A stretch of DNA of 58,182 nucleotides. Source: JAKOWB01 sp038363005 (GTDB lineage: Bacteria; Pseudomonadota; Alphaproteobacteria; Kiloniellales; JACOMY01). The notes beneath the pieces are model-generated. The model saw only the letters and a program-made list of their open reading frames with translations. It did no database searches and was not told the DNA's origin. Location of the stretch: positions 1 to 58,182 of the forward strand of contig JBBQBI010000028.1 in the NCBI GenBank assembly GCA_038363005.1. The letters are read 5' to 3'. A program made the translations under genes and the position numbers. Below, in pieces: positions 18,207 to 26,144 of this stretch (positions within the stretch are counted from its first letter, which is position 1; each line of letters starts with the position of its first letter).

Positions 18207-19039
18207 GCGACCGCGGCGGCCGTCAGGCCGGCAATGCCCAGAATCTCAAGGAGAGTCCGCACCTCGTTGCGGGCGGCAACGTGGCTCATCGAGAGCGCGG
18301 TGCCGCTCTCCTTGAGGTCGAGCAGGGTCAGACCCTTGATGAAGAGCTCGCGAAAGATCACCCGCTCGCCGAAGCCGGGCGCCAGGCGAAAGCCGATACG
18401 CTTGGCCAGCGCCGCCAGCAGCTGACCGATCTCGCGCTTGTTGCGCGCGTCCAGCTGCGACAGGCGATTGCGCATCACGATCCAGTCGATCGGCCGGGCG
18501 CCGGTCTTGGCCCGCGCCAGGCGCTGTTCCCACACCATCTGACTATAGACGCTGGGGCCCAGGATCTTGCGGCCGTCGCGGTCGACGCGCGCCAGCAGGT
18601 CCAGGTCGATGAAGGAATCGTTCAACGGCGTGATCAGCACGTCGGCCTTGGTGTGGCAGTGGCGCGACAGCGCCGTATCACTGCCCGGCGTGTCGCAGAC
18701 GATGACGTCCTTGCCGGCGAACCCGGCGAAGACCGCGTCCAGGCGCGCCGCCTCGTCGGCCTCGGCCTCGCGCCGGCTGTCGACCTCGGAGCGGAACAGG
18801 CGCTGGTGCTCCGGCACCGGCAGGCGCACGCCCTCGGCCTGCATGAAGGCCTGGCGGTTCTCCAGATAGCGCGACAGCGTGCCCTGGCGGGCGTCGAGGT
18901 CGATCGAGCCGACCGACTTGCCCTGTCGCAGCAGGGCGACGATCAGATGCATGGCGGTGGTCGACTTGCCCGAGCCGCCCTTCTCGTTGCCCAGCACGAT
19001 GACCTGCGGGCGCTTTTCGCTTTTCGTCGTGACCGACAC
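18203..19039 (-). CDS. mipZ: Division-plane positioning ATPase MipZ
   Basis: A ParA/MinD-family ATPase that forms bipolar gradients from ParB-origin complexes and inhibits FtsZ near the poles in alphaproteobacteria. The 278-residue product has the deviant Walker A NEKGGSGKSTTAMHL (near residue 17), the switch CDTPGSDTALSR, then TPLNDSFIDLDLL, WIVMRNRLS and a C-terminal FRLAPGFGERVIFRELF. That order is specific to MipZ rather than ParA or Soj. The start is a GTG without a strong Shine-Dalgarno. No parB is nearby. Confidence 0.93.
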   Translation of the reverse strand: MSVTTKSEKRPQVIVLGNEKGGSGKSTTAMHLIVALLRQGKSVGSIDLDARQGTLSRYLENRQAFMQAEGVRLPVPEHQRLFRSEVDSRREAEADEAARLDAVFAGFAGKDVIVCDTPGSDTALSRHCHTKADVLITPLNDSFIDLDLLARVDRDGRKILGPSVYSQMVWEQRLARAKTGARPIDWIVMRNRLSQLDARNKREIGQLLAALAKRIGFRLAPGFGERVIFRELFIKGLTLLDLKESGTALSMSHVAARNEVRTLLEILGIAGLTAAAVA

Positions 19040-19129
19040 CGGAAAACCCGCGCGTTGTGACTTGAGCCGCGTCCTAGCACAGGCCGCCGCGCCGGGGCGA
19101 GGCCGCAGGCGCTGGCGCGACGACGCAGC

Positions 19130-21220
19130 CTAGGCGGCGCGCTCCGCCCGCACCCAAACCGCCGTGTCGTGGAACACCGCGCCGCCGCGCGGCGCACCGG
19201 CGTCGGCGGAGATCAGCGTGTTGACGCCGCGGCCCTCCAGGAAGTCACGGTTCGGCCAGATCGACTCGATCACCGCGACGTTCTCCTGCAGGCCGTCGAA
19301 GGGCAGCAGGTGGATCAGGATGGAGCCAAGGTCGTTGCCGACGCGCACCACGTCGCCCTCTGCCACGCCCAGGCGAGCGCAGGCGGCCGGGTGCAGCATG
19401 ATGCGCGGCCGCGCCTCGCGGGCGCGGCTGCCCGGCGTCTCGGTGAAGGAGGTGTTGAGGTAGGTGCGGGCCGGCGCCGCCACCAGGCGGAAGGGCTTGT
19501 CCGGCGTCGCCTTGTCGTTGACGTCCCAATAGCCTGGCAGGCGCGGCATGCCCTGCCCGGTCTTGCCCAGCGCCGACCAGTCGGCCTGGAAGTGGAACTT
19601 GCCGTCGGCGGTGGGAAAGCCGCTCAAGAAGTGCTGCTGGCCAAAGGGTTCGCTGCAGTCCAGGCCCTTGTCCTGCCAGACCTGCTCGGCCGGCGGGTGA
19701 CCGGAAGCCTCGAAGGTCTGCTTGACGATCTCCCAGGCGGTCATGTCGAAGCCGGGATGGCTGACGCCCAGCCGCTTGGCCAGCGCGCAGATCACCTCGT
19801 GGTTCGAGCGGCATTCGCCGGGCGGGCTGGTGATCGCCTTGGTCACCTGTAGGAAGGTGTGGCCCGAGGCGGTGTAGTAGTCGTCGTGCTCGGTAAACAT
19901 GGTGGCCGGCAGCACGATGTCGGCGTAGCTCGCGGTGTCGGTCAGGAACTGCTCGTGCACGCAGGTGAAGAGGTCGGGCCGCAGCAGGCCCTCGACGCAC
20001 TTCGTGGTCTCCGGGCAGACCACAGCCGGATTGGTGTTCTGGATGAACAGCGCGGTGACCGGCGGGCCCTCGCCCAGGTCGCGCTTGTCGCCGGTCATCA
20101 CCGGCCCGAAGCGCGACTGGTCGAGCGAGCGCACCGATTTGTCCTGGCGGTCCAACCCTTCGATCAGCGTCTTGTCGAGATGATAGATCCAGCCGTTGCC
20201 CCACAGCGCGCCGCCGCCCTCGTGCTGCCAGGCGCCGGTGATCGTCGGCAGGCAGGAGACCGCGTGCAGCCCGGCCGAGCCGTTGCGCGTGCGGGCGAAG
20301 CCATAGCCGACGCGGATGTAACTGCGCTTGGTGGCACCATAGAGCCGGGCAAAGGCCTCGATCTGGGCCGCCGGCACGCCGGTGATGGCCGCGGCCCATT
20401 CGGGCGTGGTGCTGGCGTAGTGCGCCTCCAGCGCCGGGCCGAAGTCGCTCAGCCGCTCCAGGTAGGGGCGGTCGGCGAAGCCTTCCTTAAGCAGCACATG
20501 GGCGACCGCCGCGGCCAGCGCGCCGTCGGTGCCGGGCTTCAGCATCAGGTGCAGGTCGGCCTGCTCCGCCGTGCCGGTGCGATAGGGGTCGATCACCACC
20601 AGCTTGGCGCCGCGTTCCTTCTTCGCCTTGGCGATCCAGGCCATGACATTGACCTGGGTGTTGACCGGGTTGCCGCCCCAGACCACCACCAGGTCACTCT
20701 TGGCGATCTCGCGCGCGTCGACACCGGCCTTGCGGCCGACACCGGCCAGCCAGCCGGATTCGGCCAGCGTGGTGCAGATGGTGGAGTACTGCCGGGAATA
20801 CTTCTTGGCGTGGCGCAGCCGTTCGATGCCATCGCGCTGCACGTGGCCCATTGTGCCGGCATAGAAGTAGGGCCAGACCGTCTCGGCACCGTGCTTCTGC
20901 TCGGCCAGGAGCAGGCGCTCGGCCACCTCGTCCAGCGCCGCGTCCCAGCTGATCGGCTGATAGTCGGCGATGCCGCCGCCCTTGGCGCCGACCAGCCGCA
21001 GCGGCCGCATCAGGCGGTCGGGATGGTTGGTCCGCTCGGCATAGCGCGCGACCTTGGAACAGATCACGCCCTGGGTGTAGCCGTTGGAGCGCAGGCCGCG
21101 CACCTTGCCGATGCGGAATTCGTCCAGCACCTCGACCTCCAGCGCGCAGGTCGAGGGGCAATCGTGCGGACAGGCGCTGTAGTGCCAGCGACTGGCGGGG
21201 GCGGTGTCGTCGGGCGTCAT
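19130..21220 (-). CDS. Molybdopterin-dependent oxidoreductase with one [4Fe-4S] cluster
   Basis: A 696-residue member of the DMSO-reductase superfamily (BisC/PhsA-like). The N-terminal cluster ligands are C17, C21, C25 and C54 (CPHDCPSTC ... GVICSK). Molybdopterin-binding segments follow: TICTTLAESGW, DLVVVWGGNP, VVIDPYRTGTAE and LFIQNTNP. The C-terminal dinucleotide-binding domain has TSFTETPGSRAREARP and MLHPAACARLGV. There is no Tat signal, so it is probably cytoplasmic. No Fe-S or membrane partner subunit is adjacent, so the electron partner and substrate are unknown. It starts 46 bp after the barstar-like gene, on the same strand. Confidence 0.92.
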   Translation of the reverse strand: MTPDDTAPASRWHYSACPHDCPSTCALEVEVLDEFRIGKVRGLRSNGYTQGVICSKVARYAERTNHPDRLMRPLRLVGAKGGGIADYQPISWDAALDEVAERLLLAEQKHGAETVWPYFYAGTMGHVQRDGIERLRHAKKYSRQYSTICTTLAESGWLAGVGRKAGVDAREIAKSDLVVVWGGNPVNTQVNVMAWIAKAKKERGAKLVVIDPYRTGTAEQADLHLMLKPGTDGALAAAVAHVLLKEGFADRPYLERLSDFGPALEAHYASTTPEWAAAITGVPAAQIEAFARLYGATKRSYIRVGYGFARTRNGSAGLHAVSCLPTITGAWQHEGGGALWGNGWIYHLDKTLIEGLDRQDKSVRSLDQSRFGPVMTGDKRDLGEGPPVTALFIQNTNPAVVCPETTKCVEGLLRPDLFTCVHEQFLTDTASYADIVLPATMFTEHDDYYTASGHTFLQVTKAITSPPGECRSNHEVICALAKRLGVSHPGFDMTAWEIVKQTFEASGHPPAEQVWQDKGLDCSEPFGQQHFLSGFPTADGKFHFQADWSALGKTGQGMPRLPGYWDVNDKATPDKPFRLVAAPARTYLNTSFTETPGSRAREARPRIMLHPAACARLGVAEGDVVRVGNDLGSILIHLLPFDGLQENVAVIESIWPNRDFLEGRGVNTLISADAGAPRGGAVFHDTAVWVRAERAA

Positions 21221-21266
21221 GGGGCCGCACTCTAGTCAGCCGCCGAAGGCGGGGCAATCGGCCGGA

Positions 21267-21641
21267 TCAATCCCGCAGGCACAGCCTCACATCGCCTTCC
21301 CGCGCGCGCCAGAAGCGGCCAGCGTCGAGCACCAGCTCGACAAAGCGCAGCCAGCCGGCGGGATCGGCGGCGGCAAAGCCGCGCCAGTCGTCGAGCAGGA
21401 TCAGCAGGCGTGGCACGCCGCCCAGCGCCGCGCGATCGGTCAGGCAGTCGAACAGCGCGTCGTAGCCAGCGCCCAGGTAGCTGGGCAGCGCCAGGGCCTC
21501 CGCCAGCGCCGACTCCAGGCCGCGCTGGTCGGCGACCGGAGTGGCCAGGTGCAGCAGGCGGAAGTCCTGCGCCTCCAGCCGGCGCACCAGGCGCTCAGGC
21601 TCGGGCAGCAGGTAGAGGCCCTTGGGCTCTTCAGCGCTCAT
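21267..21641 (-). CDS. Barstar-family ribonuclease inhibitor
   Basis: Barstars bind barnase-type RNases in the cytoplasm and block the active site. The 124-residue product has the family core: a first beta-strand and helix (FRLLHLATPVADQRGLESAL), then ALPSYLGAGYDALFDCLTD, matching the conserved Y-G-x-N-x-DAL-DCL block, and a LLILLDDWRGF strand. No signal peptide is present, consistent with a cytosolic antidote. Its ATG overlaps the stop of the RNase gene by 4 bp (ATGA), so toxin and inhibitor are translationally coupled, toxin gene first. Confidence 0.85.
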   Translation of the reverse strand: MSAEEPKGLYLLPEPERLVRRLEAQDFRLLHLATPVADQRGLESALAEALALPSYLGAGYDALFDCLTDRAALGGVPRLLILLDDWRGFAAADPAGWLRFVELVLDAGRFWRAREGDVRLCLRD

Positions 21642-22111
21642 GGCAGCTTGACCCGCGCCACGACAGCGAAGGTCTGGTAGTGGTCGTCGCTGTACCAGGC
21701 GAGGCCGCCGGCCTGGTTCACCACCAGGCGCCGCGCGCCACGGTCGTAGGCGCCCGGCGTCTTCACCGTGTATTCGCGGTAGGTGCCGGACGGCAGGCGC
21801 CGCTCGCGGTTCTCGAAGGTGGCGCCGTCGCGGTCATAGGGAAAGGGCCCGCCAGCCTCGATCAGGTCGAGCGTATGGCTGATCTCCACAAAGCGTTCAC
21901 TGCCAGCCTGATAGGGGATCTGCCGCGTGCCGCGCGGCCAGGCCGCCGGGTCGGCCGGCAGGCCGGCGGGGGCCGCGACCGGGCTGGCGGCCGGCGACGG
22001 GGTCGGCGCGGGGGCCTCGTCGCGGCTACTCCACCAGCCGACGCCAAGAGCGACCAGCACGGCCAGGATGGCCACGAAGGGGGCGGGACGTCGGCCGGCG
22101 GGCTGCTTCAT
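21638..22111 (-). CDS. Secreted or membrane-tethered guanyl-specific RNase (RNase Sa/barnase family)
   Basis: 157 residues from the ATG at 22109-22111, with GGAGG upstream. An N-terminal hydrophobic helix (about 11-27) ends at WWSSRDE, followed by a Pro/Ala-rich linker (33-60). The C-terminal 90 residues align by eye with Streptomyces RNase Sa: GGPFPYDRDGATFENRE, YREYTVKTPG, RGARRLV and DDHYQTF. The catalytic triad E54/R65/H85 of RNase Sa corresponds to E113, R124 and H144, all present. The enzyme should cleave RNA 3' of guanosine. Whether it is released or stays anchored is unclear, since no obvious signal-peptidase site follows the helix. The downstream gene is its likely inhibitor. Confidence 0.87.
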   Translation of the reverse strand: MKQPAGRRPAPFVAILAVLVALGVGWWSSRDEAPAPTPSPAASPVAAPAGLPADPAAWPRGTRQIPYQAGSERFVEISHTLDLIEAGGPFPYDRDGATFENRERRLPSGTYREYTVKTPGAYDRGARRLVVNQAGGLAWYSDDHYQTFAVVARVKLP

Positions 22112-22281
22112 CGGGTCCTCCCTGGGGCACGCAGCATAGCGAGCCACACCGTTTCCTCCAGCCAGACCTGCCCTGGAAGCGGGCGCGGCAACTGCAAGCC
22201 AGCTTGTGTCGCCTGCGTGACTGCCCGAAGGATACACAGCTGTACTGTGCAGTCGAACCGACCCTGGGGGACCAACGACCC

Positions 22282-23325
22282 ATGTTTGCCTCGCCCCTCG
22301 CCTTCCCGAACCAGCTGCCGCCGCACGTCAAGCGTACGGTGGACGGGCCTGCCTTCGACGCCGGTCGCCATCTGGCGCTGACCCTGCCCGAGCGGATCGA
22401 GACCCTGGCCGACTTCGGCTACTCGGCCGAGGTGCGGGCGCGCACGCCCTCCCCCGTCGCCATCACCAGCCCCTTCCGCGTGCTGTCGGACGAAGGCGTG
22501 GCGGCACTCGATTCGGTGCTGCAGGACTTGAAGGCCGACCAGACCATCTCCACCGGCAAGCGCCTCTCGGTCTTCCTGCGCGGCGGCGTCTACCGCTCCA
22601 AGTTCCTGCGCGACCTGGTGCGCTCGCCGGAGTTGGTGGAGCACCTCTCCACCATCGCCGGCACGCCGCTGGCGCCGCATCCCGTAGGGCAGTTCCAGGC
22701 CTATGTGAACTACGCCCCCAGCGATCCGTCCAAGGCGGTCGACAACTGGCACGTCGACTCGCTGGGCTTCGACGCCGTGATGATGGTGAACGACCCGAAG
22801 AAGCTGAAGGGCGGCCGCTTCCAGTACTTCCGCGGCACGCATCAGGAGGCCGCCGGCCTGGTCGGCGCCACCGACGAACAGCAGCTGACCCAGGGCTGGA
22901 CCAACGAGCTGCCGGCCGAGCGCGTGGTCTCGGCCGAGTTCCCGGGCGCCGGCTATGCCTTCTTCATGCAGGGCGACTTCGTGTTCCATCGCGCCGGGCA
23001 GCTTGAGGAGCCGGGTGACCGCATCACCGTGGTGCCGGGCTACATCGCCCGCGACCTCAGCTTCCCCGACCGCACCAAGACACTGGGCATGCAGGCCTGG
23101 GGCGACCCGCAGGTGCTGACAGAGGTGGCGCGCCACGCCGCCTGGCTGGGCCGCGAGAAGCTGGCCCTGCTGCTGGAGCGCGCCGACTTCAACAGCGGCA
23201 GCGACCGCCTGACCATCGCCGAGAGCCTGGAGGGCGCCGTCGCCGACGTGCTGCGCATCGCCCGCGAAATGCGCGAGGCCGCGGCCGGCCGCATCACCGG
23301 CCCGACGCCGACAAAAACACAGTAG
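22282..23325 (+). CDS. Fe(II)/2-oxoglutarate-dependent dioxygenase-like protein
   Basis: 347 residues from the ATG at 22282. A jelly-roll 2OG oxygenase is suggested by WHVDSLGFD, an HxD iron motif (H157-x-D159), the distal histidine in VFHRAG (H236) and a following Arg in DRITVVPGYI that could bind 2-oxoglutarate. The family looks like the PhyH-type group, though PhyH sequence identity cannot be judged by eye. The frame is open upstream to 22204 without support. It is followed 31 bp later by a DapA-family lyase on the same strand, suggesting a small catabolic operon. Substrate unknown. Confidence 0.75.
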   Translation: MFASPLAFPNQLPPHVKRTVDGPAFDAGRHLALTLPERIETLADFGYSAEVRARTPSPVAITSPFRVLSDEGVAALDSVLQDLKADQTISTGKRLSVFLRGGVYRSKFLRDLVRSPELVEHLSTIAGTPLAPHPVGQFQAYVNYAPSDPSKAVDNWHVDSLGFDAVMMVNDPKKLKGGRFQYFRGTHQEAAGLVGATDEQQLTQGWTNELPAERVVSAEFPGAGYAFFMQGDFVFHRAGQLEEPGDRITVVPGYIARDLSFPDRTKTLGMQAWGDPQVLTEVARHAAWLGREKLALLLERADFNSGSDRLTIAESLEGAVADVLRIAREMREAAAGRITGPTPTKTQ

Positions 23326-23356
23326 ACGCCGCCGCCGTCCCGGGGGAAAACGCCGG

Positions 23357-24244
23357 ATGGCTGAAGCAACGTTCCACGGCGTCTTTCCCTATCTGGTGTC
23401 GCCGATATCAACGTCCGGCGAGGTCATGGATGACGTCCTGCAGCGCCTCTGCAGGGACCTGATCGCCGCCGGGGTGCAGGGCCTGACGCCGCTGGGGTCG
23501 ACCGGCGAGTTCGCCTATCTGTCCTGGCCGCAGCGCAAGCGGATTGTCGAGGTTGTGGTCGAAGCGGCCGGCGGGCGCGTCCCGGTGGTGGCTGGAGTCG
23601 CCTCGACCACGATTGCCGACGCCGTGTTCCAGGCGCGCGAGCTGCAGGCCATCGGCTGCGACGGCATCCTGGCCGTGTTGGAGGCCTACTTCCCGATCTC
23701 CGACGCGGGCGTCGTCGACTATTTCACGGCGATCGCCGAGGCGGTGACCTTGCCCGTCGTGCTCTACACCAACCCGAACTTCCAGCGCTCCGACCTCTCG
23801 CTGCCGGCGCTCGATCGCCTGAGCCGTGTGCCCAACATCCGCTACATCAAGGACGCCTCGACCAACACCGGGCGCCTGCTCTCGATCCTCAACCGCGTCG
23901 AGGGGCGGATGGAGGTCTTCGCCGCCTCGTCGCACATTCCCGCCTGCGTGATGATGATCGGCGGCAAGGGCTGGATGGCAGGGCCGGCCTGCCTGGTGCC
24001 GCGGCAGAGTGTCGGGCTCTACGAACTCTGCCGGCGCGGCGACTGGGTCGCCGCCATGGCACTGCAGCGGCGGCTGTGGACCATCAACCAGGTCTTCGCC
24101 AAGTACAGCCTGGCCGCCTGCATCAAGGGCGGGCTGGAGCTGCAAGGCTACCAGGTCGGCCCGCCGCTCGCCCCGCAGGCGCCGCTGTCGGCCGACGGGA
24201 TCGCGGAGGTGCGCCGCGTGCTGGGCGAACTCGGCGCGCTGTAA
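23357..24244 (+). CDS. Dihydrodipicolinate synthase/N-acetylneuraminate lyase family protein
   Basis: A class I aldolase-type TIM barrel of 295 residues. The family motifs are GSTGEFAYLS (the GxTGE pyruvate-binding loop), VVLYTNPN (catalytic Tyr) and IRYIKDAS, with the Schiff-base lysine. Members catalyse pyruvate aldol additions or cleavages. It is unlikely to be the housekeeping DapA, because it sits beside a putative 2OG dioxygenase, away from lysine genes, and has the variant GSTGE loop. It probably belongs to a keto-acid or sugar-acid catabolic branch. It converges on the M24 peptidase with a 6-bp gap. Confidence 0.88.
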   Translation: MAEATFHGVFPYLVSPISTSGEVMDDVLQRLCRDLIAAGVQGLTPLGSTGEFAYLSWPQRKRIVEVVVEAAGGRVPVVAGVASTTIADAVFQARELQAIGCDGILAVLEAYFPISDAGVVDYFTAIAEAVTLPVVLYTNPNFQRSDLSLPALDRLSRVPNIRYIKDASTNTGRLLSILNRVEGRMEVFAASSHIPACVMMIGGKGWMAGPACLVPRQSVGLYELCRRGDWVAAMALQRRLWTINQVFAKYSLAACIKGGLELQGYQVGPPLAPQAPLSADGIAEVRRVLGELGAL

Positions 24245-24250
24245 GTCGCC

Positions 24251-25450
24251 CTAGGTCCCCACCACGCCCTTGAAGGGTTCGTCCAGGCTGGGCTGCGGCA
24301 GGGTGAACCACTGCGGGCCCGTCTCGGTCATGTGGAAGTGATCCTCCAGGCGGATGCCGAACTGGCCCGGCACCACGATCATCGGCTCGTTGGAGAAGCA
24401 CATGCCGACGGCCAGCGGCGTGGTATCGCCGCGCACCAGGTTCGGCGCCTCGTGCACGTCCAGGCCGACGCCGTGGCCGGTGCGGTGCGGCAGGCCCGGC
24501 AGGCGGTAGTCGGGGCCGAGGCCGGCTTTTTCCAGCACGGCGCGGGCTGCCTGGTCGGCGGCCTCGCAGGGTTCGCCCAGGCGGGCGGCGGCGAAGGCGG
24601 CGGCCTGCGCTTCCTGCTCCAGCGCCCAGACCTCGCGGAAGCGCCTGGTTGGCTCGCCGAAGACATAGGTGCGGGTGATGTCGCTGGTGTAGCCGTCGAC
24701 GCGGCAGCCGATGTCGATCAGCACCACGTCGTCCTCGCGCAGCGGCGGATCGCCCTCACCGCCGTGCGGGAAGGAAGAGTCGAGGCCGAAGCAGACGATG
24801 CAGAAGGTGTTGCCCCCGGGCGCGCCGAGAGCACGGTGCTGCGCCTCGATGAAGCGCGTCACCTCGGAGGGGCGCACGCCGGCTTCCAGCGCCGCGTGGG
24901 TGCGGCGGTGCACCTCCAGGGTCATCGACTTGGCCTGCTGCATCAGCGCGATCTCGGCCGGCGACTTCTGCCGGCGCAAGCGGTTGGCCAGCGGCCCACC
25001 GTCGACCAGGCGTTCGTCACCGAAGACACGCCGGAGGCCGTGGTAGCTGAACAGCGGCAGCGCCTCGTCGAGCGCCAGCGTGCCGCTCTGCCCGACGCAG
25101 TCCAGCACCAGGCGATAGGGGTTCTCGTCCTCCTCCCAGGTGGCGTAGTCGCCGGGCAAGGTCGGCATGGCGGCGACCTTCTCCAGCTCGAAGCGCGGGC
25201 AGACATAGGTGAGATGCTCGGCCGTCACCACGGCGCCGACCAGGCGCTCGCTGGGGTACCAGGCGAGGCCGGTGAAATAGCGCAGGCTGCTGGTGGCGCC
25301 GAGCAGGAGAGCCTTCACACCAGCTGCGTCCATCAGGGCGCGCAAGCGGTCGAGCCGCTGTTGACGTTCGGCATCGGTGATGGGCGGGGCAGGGTGCGGC
25401 CAGGGCTGCGGCGTCACCGCGGCGGGGTCGAGTCGGCGGGCAGACGACAT
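24251..25450 (-). CDS. M24-family metallopeptidase (Xaa-Pro aminopeptidase/dipeptidase type)
   Basis: 399 residues from the ATG at 25448-25450 (MSSARRL); the frame is open further upstream but unlike the family. The N-terminal creatinase-like domain (about 30-165) has LLLGATSSLRYFTGLAW. The pita-bread domain carries all five metal ligands: Asp in VVLIDIGCRVDGYTSD (two Asp), His in TGHGVGLDVHE, Glu in FSNEPMI and Glu in IRLEDH. It should hydrolyse Xaa-Pro bonds with Mn or Co. There is no signal peptide. Confidence 0.92.
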   Translation of the reverse strand: MSSARRLDPAAVTPQPWPHPAPPITDAERQQRLDRLRALMDAAGVKALLLGATSSLRYFTGLAWYPSERLVGAVVTAEHLTYVCPRFELEKVAAMPTLPGDYATWEEDENPYRLVLDCVGQSGTLALDEALPLFSYHGLRRVFGDERLVDGGPLANRLRRQKSPAEIALMQQAKSMTLEVHRRTHAALEAGVRPSEVTRFIEAQHRALGAPGGNTFCIVCFGLDSSFPHGGEGDPPLREDDVVLIDIGCRVDGYTSDITRTYVFGEPTRRFREVWALEQEAQAAAFAAARLGEPCEAADQAARAVLEKAGLGPDYRLPGLPHRTGHGVGLDVHEAPNLVRGDTTPLAVGMCFSNEPMIVVPGQFGIRLEDHFHMTETGPQWFTLPQPSLDEPFKGVVGT

Positions 25451-25602
25451 CGTCTTGGGGTGCTCTGCGGGCGTGGCGGGGAAGGTAGGGCACCAGCCAG
25501 GGAAGACTCGAACTTCCGCCTTGCCGGCCCCAGATGGGCATCGCATGACATTTGTAGAATGCCAAGCGATGACCAAGAGACGGCAGATCCTGCACTGGAA
25601 GA

Positions 25603-26097
25603 CTAGCTGGTGCCTTCGAGGGGCAGCGTCAGGGGTAGCGCGCGGCGAGTCAAGTGCCCAGCCTCGGGCCAGGACCAGCTGAGGCTGGGCGCGCTGCCCC
25701 AGCGGCGGCGCCAGCGGCTGTCGGCGGCCAGCCACTTGTCCGCGCGCGTGGACGCGACCGGCAGGCGCGCGGCCAGCAGCGGCAGCAGCGCGGGCCTGCC
25801 GTAGCGCAATGCCAGCCCGGCCAGCAGGTCGTACTGGCGCCAGGGCACGGCGCCCGACAGCGGCGCCTGCAGTACCAGCCAGAGGCGGTCGATGAAGGCT
25901 TGCACGGCACCCAGCGTCGGCGGCGTGTCGCTGGTGAAGAGCTGCCGCTCCAAGGCTCTGTCCGGGGTCTTGCGGCGCCGGCGGAAACGCGGGCTTGAGA
26001 CCGCCGCCAGCAGCGATGTCGGCAGCAGCGGCGCGACCAGACCGCCCACCAGCAAGTGACGGCGCGTGAGGGCTGTCGTCTGATTTTTGCGTTTCAT
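25603..26097 (-). CDS. Tat-type exported protein of unknown function
   Basis: 164 residues. The N-terminus KRKNQTTALTRRHLLVGGL has a twin-Arg motif (TRRHLL) and a hydrophobic stretch ending near LLAAVSS, consistent with Tat export. The mature part is Arg- and Trp-rich, with no domain I recognise. It starts 47 bp after dnaE2 on the same strand and could be read through from the SOS cassette, but a functional link is only inferred. Confidence 0.65.
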   Translation of the reverse strand: MKRKNQTTALTRRHLLVGGLVAPLLPTSLLAAVSSPRFRRRRKTPDRALERQLFTSDTPPTLGAVQAFIDRLWLVLQAPLSGAVPWRQYDLLAGLALRYGRPALLPLLAARLPVASTRADKWLAADSRWRRRWGSAPSLSWSWPEAGHLTRRALPLTLPLEGTS

Positions 26098-26144
26098 GGG
26101 GCGGAGGCTAGCACGGCGAGGCGCCCAGGTACGGATAACGGCGG

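Noticed and set aside
22240..22262. A third PhaR-like site upstream of the 2OG dioxygenase
   Set aside because: CTGTGCAGTCGAAC matches only 11 of 14 core positions and breaks the GCA half. It is too weak to claim.
23357..24244. Housekeeping DapA for lysine synthesis
   Set aside because: It has a variant GSTGE loop and a catabolic-looking neighbourhood with a 2OG dioxygenase; no lysine genes are nearby.
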